Shown here piece by piece: positions 44,527-52,583 of a stretch of 59,668 nucleotides of DNA. Position 1 is the stretch's first letter. Each line of letters begins with the position of its first letter. The position numbers were made by a program, and so were the translations under genes. The stretch is from the NCBI GenBank assembly GCA_025463925.1, contig JAODBK010000064.1, forward strand, positions 1-59,668, given 5' to 3'. This DNA comes from Acidimicrobiales bacterium. GTDB taxonomy: Bacteria > Actinomycetota > Acidimicrobiia > Acidimicrobiales > AC-14. The notes below the pieces were generated by a model, which worked only from the letters and a program-made list of their open reading frames with translations, had not been told where the DNA came from and ran no database searches.

Positions 44527-45303
44527 ATGATGAAGCGCATCGACGTCACCGACCTCTCCGCCTGGTACGGCAAGACGCAGGCCATCGACGGCGTGACGCT
44601 GTCGCTCGAGCCGAAGCACGTCACCGCGCTCATCGGGCCGTCGGGCTGCGGCAAGTCCACGTTCATCCGCACGCTCAACCGGATGCACGAGGTCATCGCC
44701 GGGACGCGGGTGCAGGGCCGGGTGCTGCTCGACGGCGAGGACATCTACGCCCAGTCGGTCGATCCGGTCTCGGTCCGTCGATCGATCGGCATGGTGTTCC
44801 AGCGGCCGAACCCGTTCCCGTCCATGTCGATCGGCGACAACGTGTCCGCCGGCCTCCGCTTGAACGGCCGGCACCGGCGCAGCGAGCTCGACGACGTGAT
44901 CGAGCGGTCGCTTCAGCAGGCCGGTCTGTGGGGGGAGGTCAAGGATCGCCTCGACCGCCCGGGCGCCGGGCTCTCCGGCGGCCAGCAGCAACGGTTGTGC
45001 ATCGCGCGAGCCATCGCGGTGGAACCGGAGGTGCTGCTTATGGACGAGCCCTGCTCGGCGCTCGATCCGATCTCGACGTTGAAGATCGAGGACCTCATGG
45101 CCGAGCTGAAGGACCGATACACGATCGTGATCGTGACTCACAACATGCAGCAAGCGGCGCGGGTCAGCGACACCACCGCGTTCTTCAACATCGAAGCCAC
45201 CGGTGATCCGGGCCGGCTCGTGGAGGTCGGACCGACCGCCAAGATCTTCACCAAGCCCGACGACGAGCGGACCGAGGCGTACATCACCGGGCGGTTCGGA
45301 TAG
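44527..45303 (+). CDS. pstB: Phosphate ABC transporter ATP-binding protein
   Basis: 258 aa ABC ATPase: Walker [13 protein letters not shown], the PstB-type LNRMHEVI helix, Q-loop [13 protein letters not shown], signature [16 protein letters not shown], Walker [16 protein letters not shown] and H-loop [13 protein letters not shown]. The MFQRPNPFP and [10 protein letters not shown] segments are specific to PstB. It starts 16 nt after pstA with AGAAAG nearby and is followed by phoU after 3 nt. Confidence 0.97.
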   Translation: MMKRIDVTDLSAWYGKTQAIDGVTLSLEPKHVTALIGPSGCGKSTFIRTLNRMHEVIAGTRVQGRVLLDGEDIYAQSVDPVSVRRSIGMVFQRPNPFPSMSIGDNVSAGLRLNGRHRRSELDDVIERSLQQAGLWGEVKDRLDRPGAGLSGGQQQRLCIARAIAVEPEVLLMDEPCSALDPISTLKIEDLMAELKDRYTIVIVTHNMQQAARVSDTTAFFNIEATGDPGRLVEVGPTAKIFTKPDDERTEAYITGRFG

Positions 45304-45306
45304 TCG

Positions 45307-45966
45307 ATGACGACGCGGCTCACGTTCCAGGAGGCGATGGGAGCGTTGCGAGCCGACATCGCGTGGCTCGGCAGCATGGCGGAGGACGCGGTGCGATCGG
45401 CCGGCGACGCGCTGCTGTCCGGCGACCGGGCGCGGGCCGAGGTCGTGATCGCGGGTGATGACGAGCTCGACACCTTGTTCCTCCAGCTCGAGCAGCGCGC
45501 CTACGAGCTGATCGCGCGCAACGCGCCAGTCGCCATCGATCTGCGCTTCCTCGTCTCGTCGTTGCGAGTCATGTCCGACTTCGAGCGCACCGGCGACGGC
45601 GCGGTGTCGCTGGCGAAGATCGCGGTCCTCGACTGGGAACGCGAGCCGGTGTCGGTGAAGCTCCTGACGCAGATGGCCGGCGGCGCGGTGGACCTCGTGG
45701 CCCGGGCCCGCCACGCCTGGCGGGAGCAGGATGTCGAGCTGGCCGCCCGGCTGGAGCTCGAGGACGACGCGTTGGACGAGGCCTACCGCATGCTGACCGC
45801 GCACCTCCTGGTCCAGCACGGGCCCGACGCCAGCGGCCTGGTGCTGCACGCCCTGCTCGCCGGTCGGCACCTCGAGCGCATCGCCGACCACGCCGTGGCC
45901 GTCGGAGACCGGGTGCTGTACCTCATGACCGGCGACCCGGCCTCGCTCGCCGCGGAGATTTCGTGA
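45307..45966 (+). CDS. phoU: Phosphate signalling protein PhoU
   Basis: 219 aa, two repeated three-helix bundles. The family metal-binding signatures appear as DDELDTLFLQLEQRAYELIA in the first half and EDDALDEAYRMLTAHLL in the second, with RFLVSSLRVMSDFERTGDGAVSLAKIA and HLERIADHAVAVGDRVLYLMTG. PhoU damps the PhoR kinase when PstSCAB is saturated. The end overlaps surE by 4 nt (GTGA). Confidence 0.94.
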   Translation: MTTRLTFQEAMGALRADIAWLGSMAEDAVRSAGDALLSGDRARAEVVIAGDDELDTLFLQLEQRAYELIARNAPVAIDLRFLVSSLRVMSDFERTGDGAVSLAKIAVLDWEREPVSVKLLTQMAGGAVDLVARARHAWREQDVELAARLELEDDALDEAYRMLTAHLLVQHGPDASGLVLHALLAGRHLERIADHAVAVGDRVLYLMTGDPASLAAEIS

Positions 45967-46748
45967 CGCGCGTCCTCGTCACCAACGACGACGGCGTCGG
46001 CGCGCCCGGGCTGGCCGTCCTGGCCCGCGCCATGGCGGGCTTCGACGGCTTCGATGTCGTCGTGGCCGCGCCGCTCGACGACCGGAGCGGCAGCGGCGCC
46101 GCCATCGGGCCGGTGCACACCGGCGAGGGCATCCGGGTCAGCGTGGCGAGCATCGCCGACCTCGAGCGGGTGAGCGTGCACGGCGTCGACGGGCCACCCG
46201 GCCTGGCGGTGATGGCGGCCCGCCTCGGCGGGTTCGGTGCGCCGCCCGACGTGGTGGTGTCCGGCATCAATCCCGGGTGCAACACCGGCCGGGCGGTGAT
46301 GCACTCCGGCACCGTCGGCGCCGCCCTCACCGCGGCCAACTTCGGCGTCAAAGGGCTGGCGGTGAGCATCGACGTCGGCGAACCCTCGTGGCTCGACACC
46401 GCGGCCGCGGTCGCGACCGCGGCCGTCGACTGGCTCCTCGACGCGCCGGAACAGACCGTGCTCAACGTCAATGTCCCGAACCTGCCGCTCGGCGAGTTGC
46501 GGGGCGCTCGACCGGCGGCGTTGGCGCCGTTCGGCACGGTGCAGGCGGCGATGGTCAGCAACGCCGAGGGATTGCTGCAGCTGGAACTGCGAGCCACCGA
46601 GAACGAGCTCGAGGCCGGCACCGATACCGCGGTGGTCGCCGCCGGCTGGGTCGCGGTCACCTGCCTCGTCGGGGTCCGGGCGGTCGAGGACCCGAAGCCG
46701 ACCGACGCCGCGGCCGCGGCCATCGCGGACATCCTCGGGCTGGGCTGA
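45963..46748 (+). CDS. surE: SurE-family 5'/3'-nucleotidase
   Basis: 261 aa. The metal-binding N-terminus VLVTNDDGVGAPGL (D9-D10), the phosphate-site serine in DDRSGSGAAI and the asparagine in VVSGINPGCNTGRAVMHSGTVGAA are all conserved, as is the LNVNVPNLP loop. SurE releases phosphate from nucleoside monophosphates and short polyphosphate. Its coupling to phoU puts a phosphate-releasing enzyme under the PHO-box promoter, which makes sense for scavenging. Confidence 0.92.
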   Translation: MTRVLVTNDDGVGAPGLAVLARAMAGFDGFDVVVAAPLDDRSGSGAAIGPVHTGEGIRVSVASIADLERVSVHGVDGPPGLAVMAARLGGFGAPPDVVVSGINPGCNTGRAVMHSGTVGAALTAANFGVKGLAVSIDVGEPSWLDTAAAVATAAVDWLLDAPEQTVLNVNVPNLPLGELRGARPAALAPFGTVQAAMVSNAEGLLQLELRATENELEAGTDTAVVAAGWVAVTCLVGVRAVEDPKPTDAAAAAIADILGLG

Positions 46749-46755
46749 ATGCACG

Positions 46756-46761
46756 TACGCT
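46756..46761 (+). promoter_or_regulatory. -10 element TACGCT before the sensor kinase
   Basis: TACGCT ends 7 nt before ATG 46769, so kinase and regulator can be made without the PHO-controlled message. Confidence 0.45.
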
Positions 46762-46768
46762 CGGCCCG

Positions 46769-47947
46769 ATGAGCGGCGCCGAGGTCGCCATGGTGGCGGC
46801 CACCGGCGTCATCGTCCTGCTCTCCGTGGCGTGGGTGCTCCGCACTCGCCGGGCGGCATCTGCCCAGGTGGCCCGTCTGGAGCGAGCGGTCGACGAGGCG
46901 GCCGGTCGGCGAGCCGCGGCCAGCGTCGTGATCCAGCGCCTCGGCGCCGCCCTCGAGGCGATCCCGCACGGCGTCGTCCTGTGCGACGAGCAGGCCGACA
47001 TCATCCACCGCAACCGTCACGCCGAACCCTTCGTGGCCGCCCGCCACGGCGACGTCCTGGTCGAGCGGGCGCTCGTCGAGCTGATGCACACCGCGGTGGC
47101 CGGTGAGGCGGGTGTGCAGCAGCTCGACCTCTACGGTCCGCCCCGGCGCACCCTCACGATGTCGGCGTCGCCGATCGACGACGGCGAGCGCAGCATCGGC
47201 GCGGTCGTCGTCATCGAAGACGTCTCCGAGAAGCGCCGGCTCGAAGCGGTGCGCCGCGACTTCGTCGCCAACATCTCCCACGAGCTGAAGACGCCGGTCG
47301 GCGCGCTCGGCCTCCTCGCCGAGACCCTCGCCGACGAGGAGGACCAGGCGGTGGCCCGCCGGCTCGCCGAGCGGATGCAGCTGGAGGCGACGCGAGTGGG
47401 GCGGATCATCGACGACCTGCTCGACCTCAGCCGCATCGAGTCGGAGGAGGCGCCCATCCGGGAGCCCGTCCCCGTCCACCGCGTCCTCGCCGAGGCGGTG
47501 GAGCGGGTGCGACCGACCGCCGAGCTGCGCGGCATCACCATCGAGGTGCCGGAGCCGTCGCGTCGCCTGGCGCTGAACGGCGAGCGGCGCCAGCTGGTCT
47601 CTGCGCTCTACAACCTGTTGGAGAACGCGGTGAAGTACTCCGACGACGGCGCGACGGTGGAGATCTCCAGCGCGACCGACGGCAGTTGGGTGGAGCTGGC
47701 GGTGCGCGACCACGGCATCGGCATCCCGGCCCGCGACCTGGAGCGCATCTTCGAGCGGTTCTACCGGGTCGACCGGGCGCGGGCGCGTGACACCGGCGGC
47801 ACCGGCCTCGGTCTCGCCATCGTCCGGCACGTCGCCAGCAACCACGGGGGCGACGTGCGGGTCGACTCCCACGAAGGCGAGGGCTCGACCTTCACGCTGC
47901 GGCTGCCCGCCGGGCCGGGGCCGGTCGCGGTCCGCGAGGCCGGCTGA
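46769..47947 (+). CDS. phoR: Sensor histidine kinase, PhoR/SenX3-like
   Basis: 392 aa. One N-terminal membrane helix (about 8-24), a PAS-like sensor region (about 45-150), then HisKA with phospho-acceptor H171 in FVANISHELKTPVGAL, and an HATPase domain with the N box NLLENAVKYSDDGA, G1 DHGIGIP, F box FERFYRVDRAR and G2 GTGLGLAIVRH. The single helix and PAS domain match the SenX3/PhoR actinobacterial phosphate sensor. It overlaps the response regulator by 1 nt and follows pst-phoU-surE, supporting the phosphate assignment. Confidence 0.88.
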   Translation: MSGAEVAMVAATGVIVLLSVAWVLRTRRAASAQVARLERAVDEAAGRRAAASVVIQRLGAALEAIPHGVVLCDEQADIIHRNRHAEPFVAARHGDVLVERALVELMHTAVAGEAGVQQLDLYGPPRRTLTMSASPIDDGERSIGAVVVIEDVSEKRRLEAVRRDFVANISHELKTPVGALGLLAETLADEEDQAVARRLAERMQLEATRVGRIIDDLLDLSRIESEEAPIREPVPVHRVLAEAVERVRPTAELRGITIEVPEPSRRLALNGERRQLVSALYNLLENAVKYSDDGATVEISSATDGSWVELAVRDHGIGIPARDLERIFERFYRVDRARARDTGGTGLGLAIVRHVASNHGGDVRVDSHEGEGSTFTLRLPAGPGPVAVREAG

Positions 47948-48651
47948 TGGCGAACACGACCGAGACCACCGTGCTGGTGGTCGAGGACGAGGAGAGCTTC
48001 GTCGAGGCGCTCACAGTGGGCCTGAAGCGCGAGGGGTTCCTCGTCCACGTCGCGACCGACGGGCCGGAGGCGCTGCGGCTGTTCGACGAGATCCAACCCG
48101 ACCTCGTGCTGCTCGACGTCATGCTCCCGCGCATGTCGGGCATCGAGGTGTGCCGGCAGCTGCGCACCCGCTCGCAGGTGCCGATCATCATGGTGTCGGC
48201 CAAGACGTCGGAGATCGACACCGTGGTCGGGCTCGAGGTCGGCGCCGACGACTACGTGCCGAAGCCGTACCGCCTCCGCGAGCTGGTGGCCCGCATCCGC
48301 GCCGCGCTGCGCCGGGCGCCGCGGCCCGATCTCGGTCCCGACGATGCCGAGGCCATCGAGGTGGCCGGCGTCCGGCTCGACCCGGCGCGCCACGAGGTCA
48401 GCGTCGGCGGCGAGCCGGTGCTCCTGCCGCTCAAGGAGTTCGAGCTGCTGGAGGTGCTGCTCTTGAACGCCGGCCGGGTGGTCACCCGCGACACGTTGAT
48501 CGACACCGTGTGGGGGTTGCACTACGTCGGCGACACCAAGACGCTCGATGTCCACGTCAAGCGACTGCGGGCGAAGGTGGAGGACGACCCGGGTCACCCT
48601 CGCCGCATCGTCACCATCCGCGGCCTGGGCTACAAGTTCAACGCGTCGTGA
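47947..48651 (+). CDS. phoP: Response regulator, PhoP/RegX3-like (OmpR family)
   Basis: 234 aa. Receiver domain (about 8-122) with acidic pocket VEDEE, phospho-acceptor D57 in LLDVMLPRMSG, and K in DDYVPKPYRLRELVARI. The winged-helix DNA-binding domain (about 138-232) shows LPLKEFELLEVLLLNAGRVVTRDTLIDTVWG and TKTLDVHVKRLRAKVEDDP. It would bind the 11-bp repeats upstream of pstC. Translation is coupled to the kinase gene by a 1-nt overlap (ATG at 47947). Confidence 0.9.
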   Translation: MANTTETTVLVVEDEESFVEALTVGLKREGFLVHVATDGPEALRLFDEIQPDLVLLDVMLPRMSGIEVCRQLRTRSQVPIIMVSAKTSEIDTVVGLEVGADDYVPKPYRLRELVARIRAALRRAPRPDLGPDDAEAIEVAGVRLDPARHEVSVGGEPVLLPLKEFELLEVLLLNAGRVVTRDTLIDTVWGLHYVGDTKTLDVHVKRLRAKVEDDPGHPRRIVTIRGLGYKFNAS

Positions 48652-49588
48652 CGGCGTTCCGACCGCGGAAGCATCCGATCGAGTAGGGGTACTCGAGCGT
48701 CGCGCTGTAGTGGTACGTCGTCACCACGCGGCCGTCGACGCGCACCGGGCTCGTCCGGCCGTGGCACTCGTCGAGGTCGGTGTTCGTCGGGAGGCTCCCG
48801 GCGGCGTCGCGTTCGACGACGATCGGGTACCCGTCGAACGCCCAGCCGACGACGGTGGATGGGCCGGTCGCGGCCGCGCGGATGCACGTCGAGACGTCGT
48901 GGTAGTGATACTCGTTGCCGGGCGCCGGATGGCCTCCGCAAAGATCCTGGGTCTCGTGGGCGGCGGCGTCACGGCCGGGCCCGTCGAGCGCGTCGAACAC
49001 GAACACGCCGTTGGTCAGCACGCCGATTGGCCCGCCCCCGACGCACGTGGGTGCCGACGCCGCCGCCGGCGTCACCGGCAAGGTGATCGTCGTCGGGTGC
49101 TCGGCGATCCGGTTGGGGTTGCGGTCGTACGCCGACGCCGGGTCGGTCGACGCGATCGGGAACAGGCCCGTCTTCTCGTGGGCGGGCAGGTCGTTGGTGA
49201 CGATCGTCCGCGTCGCGCCCCTGATGGTCATCGAGTACGACGCCTGGGGCCAGGCCACCGCGCCTTGCACCACCGCCTTGGCCGTCGAGTCCCAGGTATC
49301 GCCGTGGATCCACGGACCGTCCACCCCGGCGCCGCCGACGCCGCCACCACCGCCGCCGCCGCCGGCGGCGCACGCGAACACGCGGCCGACCATCGCCTCG
49401 GTCGTCGACCGGTGCCCGTCACCGAGCGGGACCTTCGCCGGATCGACCGCCGGTGCCTTCCACGTGTTGACGACGGCGCTCGCCGCCGAGTCCGAGCCGG
49501 AGCCGCCCTTCGAGCACGACGCGAGCGCGATCGCCGCCGCCACCGCCACCGGCACCGTCAGCAGGGCCACCGCGCGATGTCGCGCCAT
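48638..49588 (-). CDS. YHYH-domain lipoprotein
   Basis: 316 aa. A lipoprotein signal (LLTVPVAVAAAIALASC, lipobox cysteine about C24) is followed by a Ser/Gly linker and a run of about eight glycines (ACAAGGGGGGGGVGGAG). The C-terminal YHYH domain shows the family motif GNEYHYHDVSTC, then GWAFDGYPIV and DLDECHGRTSP; these His/Cys clusters probably bind metal. Function is unknown for the family. ATG 49588 has a GGAGG ribosome-binding site; the longer frame to 49636 is rejected. The 3' end overlaps the convergent response regulator by 14 bp. Confidence 0.85.
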   Translation of the reverse strand: MARHRAVALLTVPVAVAAAIALASCSKGGSGSDSAASAVVNTWKAPAVDPAKVPLGDGHRSTTEAMVGRVFACAAGGGGGGGGVGGAGVDGPWIHGDTWDSTAKAVVQGAVAWPQASYSMTIRGATRTIVTNDLPAHEKTGLFPIASTDPASAYDRNPNRIAEHPTTITLPVTPAAASAPTCVGGGPIGVLTNGVFVFDALDGPGRDAAAHETQDLCGGHPAPGNEYHYHDVSTCIRAAATGPSTVVGWAFDGYPIVVERDAAGSLPTNTDLDECHGRTSPVRVDGRVVTTYHYSATLEYPYSIGCFRGRNAVTTR

Positions 49589-49701
49589 CGACAACCTCCG
49601 TTCGCCCGTGGCCGACGGACGGTATCCCGTCGCCATCGGTCCGCGACGAACGGGCGTACGCGTTTTCGCGCGGCCGGCGATTGCGGTTGTCGGATGTTGG
49701 G

Positions 49702-50892
49702 TCAGCCGTCGTCCGGCGGATCCGGGCCGGGTGGCGGGATGAGCCGCTTCTTGCCGGGGACGGGGCTCGGGGCCACCGTCCAGCCCTGGTACGTCTTCTT
49801 GTCGTGCTCGAACGGGCAGAACATGGCACCGTCGCTCAGCATGGTGTGGTGGGTGTCGGCCCAGTCGGTGTGGTGATCGAACTCGAGGCCGTGGCTAACG
49901 GTGCAGCTCTCGCCGCCGCAGGCGGGATACATCCACTCGAGCGCGCTCTGCTGCACCGCGCTCGGCCGCCGGCCGGGGTGGGCCACGGTGAGCACGTCGA
50001 CGCCCTTGGTCACCACCGCGGCCAGGAAGGCGTCACCCGATGCGACCATGCGGGCGATCGTGGTCACCGGCACCGGGCCCACGCCCGCGATCTCGCTCGT
50101 TTCAGCAGGATGGGTGTGGCCCCGCACCAGCGCGGCGTGGTCGATGCGGGCGATGACCTTGGCCGGCACCTTGGCCTTGGTGGTGGTCGTTGCCCCGGCG
50201 CCGACCGCGGCCTGGGCCATGGCGAGCAGGGCGTCGAAGGCGTACGCCGGGCGCGATTCGCGCCGGCCCGCGGTACGGGCCGCTTCGAACACCTGCCGCT
50301 CGAACGGCGCCAAACAGGCCAGCAGCTCGGCCCCCGCGGCGGGGGTGCCCTGGGCTTCGAGCACGAAGCCCCGCCCCGGGTCGGCCCGGTGGCGCAGCCC
50401 CCGAGTCGCATGCTGACGGGCCTCGAGGCCCTCGTCGCCCAACGCCGCGGCCCGGACGCGCTCGCACTCGGCCCGCAGGCCCAGGACCGAGTCGTGCGCC
50501 GCCCGGGCGAGCAGCGCCGACTCGGCGCCGGGGTCGGCGCTGGCCGCGGCCGCGATGGCCACGGCCTGGTCGGCCGACAGCTGGCCGCCGCGCAGCGCGG
50601 CCTCGGTGTCGGGCAGCGACTCCAGCCGCTCGGCGCACTCGAGGGCGCTGCGGGCGTAGCCGACGGTGGTGCCGCCCTTCTTGGCCAGCCAGTGCTCGGG
50701 TGAGCGCTCGCCGGCCTGGCGCCACATCGGCGAGTCGGTCGCTCGGGGCAGCACCAACAGCTCGGCCGCGCCCACCAGGCGCTTGATCTCGACCAGCTCG
50801 TCGAGCACGCGCACCGCGTCGGTGGGCGCGAGCGCGACCGGGTCGAGCCCGTCGACCAGTTGCCGCAGCTCGTCGCGCACCCCAGCGAACAT
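49702..50892 (-). CDS. DUF222/HNH-endonuclease-type protein
   Basis: 396 aa. The N-terminal helical region (about 1-270) has DUF222 features: RDELRQLVDGLDPVALAPTDAVRVLDELVEIKRLVGAAE, AERLESLPDTEAALRGGQLSADQAVAIA. The C-terminal HNH part (about 320-375) reads CGGESCTVSHGLEFDHHTDWADTHHTMLSDGAMFCPFEHDKKT, with Cys pairs and D-H-H. The asparagine is not obvious, so catalysis is uncertain. Such genes occur in many copies in actinobacterial genomes, often near mobile elements; an IS remnant adjoins it here. ATG 50892 is chosen because TAGGCT lies 7 nt upstream. Confidence 0.85.
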   Translation of the reverse strand: MFAGVRDELRQLVDGLDPVALAPTDAVRVLDELVEIKRLVGAAELLVLPRATDSPMWRQAGERSPEHWLAKKGGTTVGYARSALECAERLESLPDTEAALRGGQLSADQAVAIAAAASADPGAESALLARAAHDSVLGLRAECERVRAAALGDEGLEARQHATRGLRHRADPGRGFVLEAQGTPAAGAELLACLAPFERQVFEAARTAGRRESRPAYAFDALLAMAQAAVGAGATTTTKAKVPAKVIARIDHAALVRGHTHPAETSEIAGVGPVPVTTIARMVASGDAFLAAVVTKGVDVLTVAHPGRRPSAVQQSALEWMYPACGGESCTVSHGLEFDHHTDWADTHHTMLSDGAMFCPFEHDKKTYQGWTVAPSPVPGKKRLIPPPGPDPPDDG

Positions 50893-50899
50893 GGCACCA

Positions 50900-50905
50900 A
50901 GCCTA
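50900..50905 (-). promoter_or_regulatory. -10 element TAGGCT (minus strand) before the DUF222/HNH gene
   Basis: Minus-strand TAGGCT ends 7 nt before ATG 50892. Confidence 0.4.
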
Positions 50906-51046
50906 CGAAGGGGGTGAGACAACAACGCCCGGTCAGAGGGGGTGCGCGAAGGAAATTCTCGGCGGACCTTTTACGAGCGAGCACCGCTGGGGTCCCGGCA
51001 CTGCCAATCGGTGCACGAGCTGAACGGTGCACAACCCTCGCATTCG

Positions 51047-51065
51047 CACGACCGTCCCGGTCGTG
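51047..51065. repeat. 8-bp hairpin in the gene-free stretch
   Basis: CACGACCG (51047-51054) and CGGTCGTG (51058-51065) with a 3-nt loop, just outside the left end of the insertion-sequence remnant. CGGTGCAC also occurs twice nearby (51009 and 51025). The rest of 50906-51078 shows no open frame or site that I can support. Confidence 0.4.
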
Positions 51066-51078
51066 GCGATCCCCGTTC

Positions 51079-51605
51079 GCAGGGTGCTGAAAATCGGCTC
51101 AGCTGCGCCCTTACGACCCCGCGGCGGTCGAGTGTGGGCGATTCCACGTCGATTCGACGTTGCCGGGCATCGTCAGGTGCTCGAGTTCGGCGGTCGGCCG
51201 GCGGCCAGCGCGGCCAAAGCCGGACTTGGCTTGCTTCAGACGGCGGTGCGGGCCAGACGCGCCTCGGGATCGGTGCTGGAGCGATGCGTGTCGTTGCTGC
51301 GCCGTTGGCCGTGGTAGTCGACCTCGGCGTTGCGGCCCGGCGACGCCGGCGTTGCGGCCCGGACCCGTCGGCGGGTTTGAAGCTCTTGTGCGACGCCTGT
51401 CCGACCACGATGGCGAAGAACCGATCGGCGATCTCATGGGACAAGAGGCGCTCACGGTTCTTGGTGAAGGTCGTCGCGTCGACAACCCCGCGATACGACG
51501 GATCGGATGACCCGGCGGGATCAGATCCTCGGGGCTCAAGGTCGTCAGCATGACGGCGCCGCCCCCAAAACGCGAGCACCTACCGGGGGTTTTTCAGCAC
51601 CCCGC
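51079..51605 (-). mobile_element. Decayed, internally deleted insertion sequence (IS5/IS1182-type)
   Basis: Inverted ends match at 14 of 16 positions: GCAGGGTGCTGAAAAT (51079-51094) and the complement of TTTTTCAGCACCCCGC (51590-51605). Between them lies a frameshifted transposase fragment. The element is only about 0.5 kb, against roughly 1.5 kb expected for a full copy. Its right end abuts the stop codon of the gene at 51605. A possible short target duplication (CGC) cannot be proven. Confidence 0.7.
51111..51551 (-). pseudogene. Transposase remnant, IS5/IS1182-like DDE family
   Basis: Conserved transposase blocks appear in order but in three frames. The N-terminal LSPEDLIPPGHPIRR is in the frame starting at 51551. 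VVDATTFTKNRERLL with SHEIADRFFAIVV and SHKSFKPADGSGP are in a second frame. GRNAEVDYHGQRRS and DTHRSSTDPEARL, ending at a stop, are in a third. The segment between the first two blocks (about 80 residues) and the part carrying the first catalytic aspartate are missing, as is most of the C-terminal half. A tandem duplication of GGGCCGCAACGCCG (about 51340-51365) causes one frame change. Not functional. Confidence 0.75.
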
Positions 51606-52024
51606 TACCGCTTGCGGAAGGCCATGCGCAACGCGACGAGGCGACCGCCCTGGGGGCGGCGCGTCGGGAGGATGTCGTCCTCGGCCCGTGACCGGCCGGA
51701 CCACGACAGCACCGCCGGGACGATGACCTCGGGCTCGCTCGGTGCCGGCACCGCCGGCTCCGGGTCCGACTCCCTCGCCGGTTGATCGGGGCGACGGGCC
51801 GCGGCCGACAGCTCGGCCATCGCCGCCGGCGCCGAGCGCGCCGTCGGCTTCGAGCCCAGCGCGTGGGTGAGCACGCCGGCCAGGTCGTCGGGAAGCGCCT
51901 TGGCCGGGGCCGCCTTGCTGAACGCGGTCTCGAGGACCTCGTCGTCGGCCCAGTCGTAGACCTGCTCCTCGCCCTCCGGGGTCGATTCCCAGAGGTCGCC
52001 CAACCAGTTGGAGAGCTCGGCCAT
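51605..52024 (-). CDS. Hypothetical protein, 139 aa
   Basis: Not recognised. The N-terminal third (MAELSNWLGDLWES, EEQVYDWADDEVLETAF) is acidic and helical. The middle part is low-complexity Pro/Ala/Ser-rich and the end is basic (GGRLVALRMAFRKR). No membrane segment. The TAG stop lies exactly at the right inverted repeat of the IS remnant, so the natural 3' end may have been altered by the insertion. ATG 52024 is preferred; the longer frame runs antisense into the peroxiredoxin gene region. Confidence 0.5.
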   Translation of the reverse strand: MAELSNWLGDLWESTPEGEEQVYDWADDEVLETAFSKAAPAKALPDDLAGVLTHALGSKPTARSAPAAMAELSAAARRPDQPARESDPEPAVPAPSEPEVIVPAVLSWSGRSRAEDDILPTRRPQGGRLVALRMAFRKR

Positions 52025-52071
52025 GAGACTGTTGCTCGACCGGTCGGGTGCCGGCCTTGAGCGAAAGGTCG

Positions 52072-52536
52072 CTACGGCAGTTGCGCCAGCGCCTTCTCGT
52101 AGTCCTCTTGTGCGCGCGGCGTCTTGAGATCGGCGGACTGGAACGCCGCCGTCACCGTGCCGTCCTTGTCGATCACGAAGGTGCCCCGCATGGCGGCGCC
52201 GATGGCCTCGTTGAACACGCCATAGGCCCGCGACACCTCGCCGTGCGGCCAGAAGTCCGAGAGCAGTGGGAAGGTGAAGCCCTGCTCCTCGGCCCACTTC
52301 TTCTGCGCGTGGGTGCTGTCGCACGACACGCCGTAGACCTGGGCGTTGGCCGCTTCGAAACGGGAGATGTCGTCGCGGAGCGAGCACAGCTCCGCCTGGC
52401 ACACGCCGGTGAAGGTGAACGGGTAGAACACCAGCACCACGTTGTCCTTGCCGCGGTGGTCGGAGAGCTTGTGGGTCTCGCCGTCGGTGCCCTTGAGCTC
52501 GAACTCCGGCGCCGCTTGCCCGGTCTCGATTGCCAT
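52072..52536 (-). CDS. Peroxiredoxin (AhpE/BCP-like)
   Basis: 154 aa thioredoxin-fold peroxidase. The active-site motif PFTFTGVC carries P39, T43 and peroxidatic C46; C51 five residues later (AELCSLRDD) could act in the resolving step. DFWPHGEVSRAYGVF and FVIDKDGTVTAAFQS complete the AhpC/TSA pattern. It reduces hydroperoxides with thiols, possibly mycothiol/mycoredoxin as for AhpE. ATG 52536 has GGGAGGAC upstream. It lies 47 nt before the hypothetical gene on the same strand and is divergent from the MFS gene. Confidence 0.92.
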   Translation of the reverse strand: MAIETGQAAPEFELKGTDGETHKLSDHRGKDNVVLVFYPFTFTGVCQAELCSLRDDISRFEAANAQVYGVSCDSTHAQKKWAEEQGFTFPLLSDFWPHGEVSRAYGVFNEAIGAAMRGTFVIDKDGTVTAAFQSADLKTPRAQEDYEKALAQLP

Positions 52537-52571
52537 CGCCCGTCCTCCCATCGTCTGACCCCGGCACTTCC

Positions 52572-52577
52572 TACCAT
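52572..52577 (+). promoter_or_regulatory. -10 element TACCAT before the MFS gene
   Basis: TACCAT ends 6 nt before the GTG at 52584, within the 47-bp divergent gap; it decides that start over the upstream in-frame candidate at 52530. Confidence 0.45.
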
Positions 52578-52583
52578 GGGCCG

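Noticed and set aside
50971-51579. 202-aa open frame as an intact gene
   Set aside because: It holds one block of transposase sequence, but blocks before and after are in other frames and key parts are missing.
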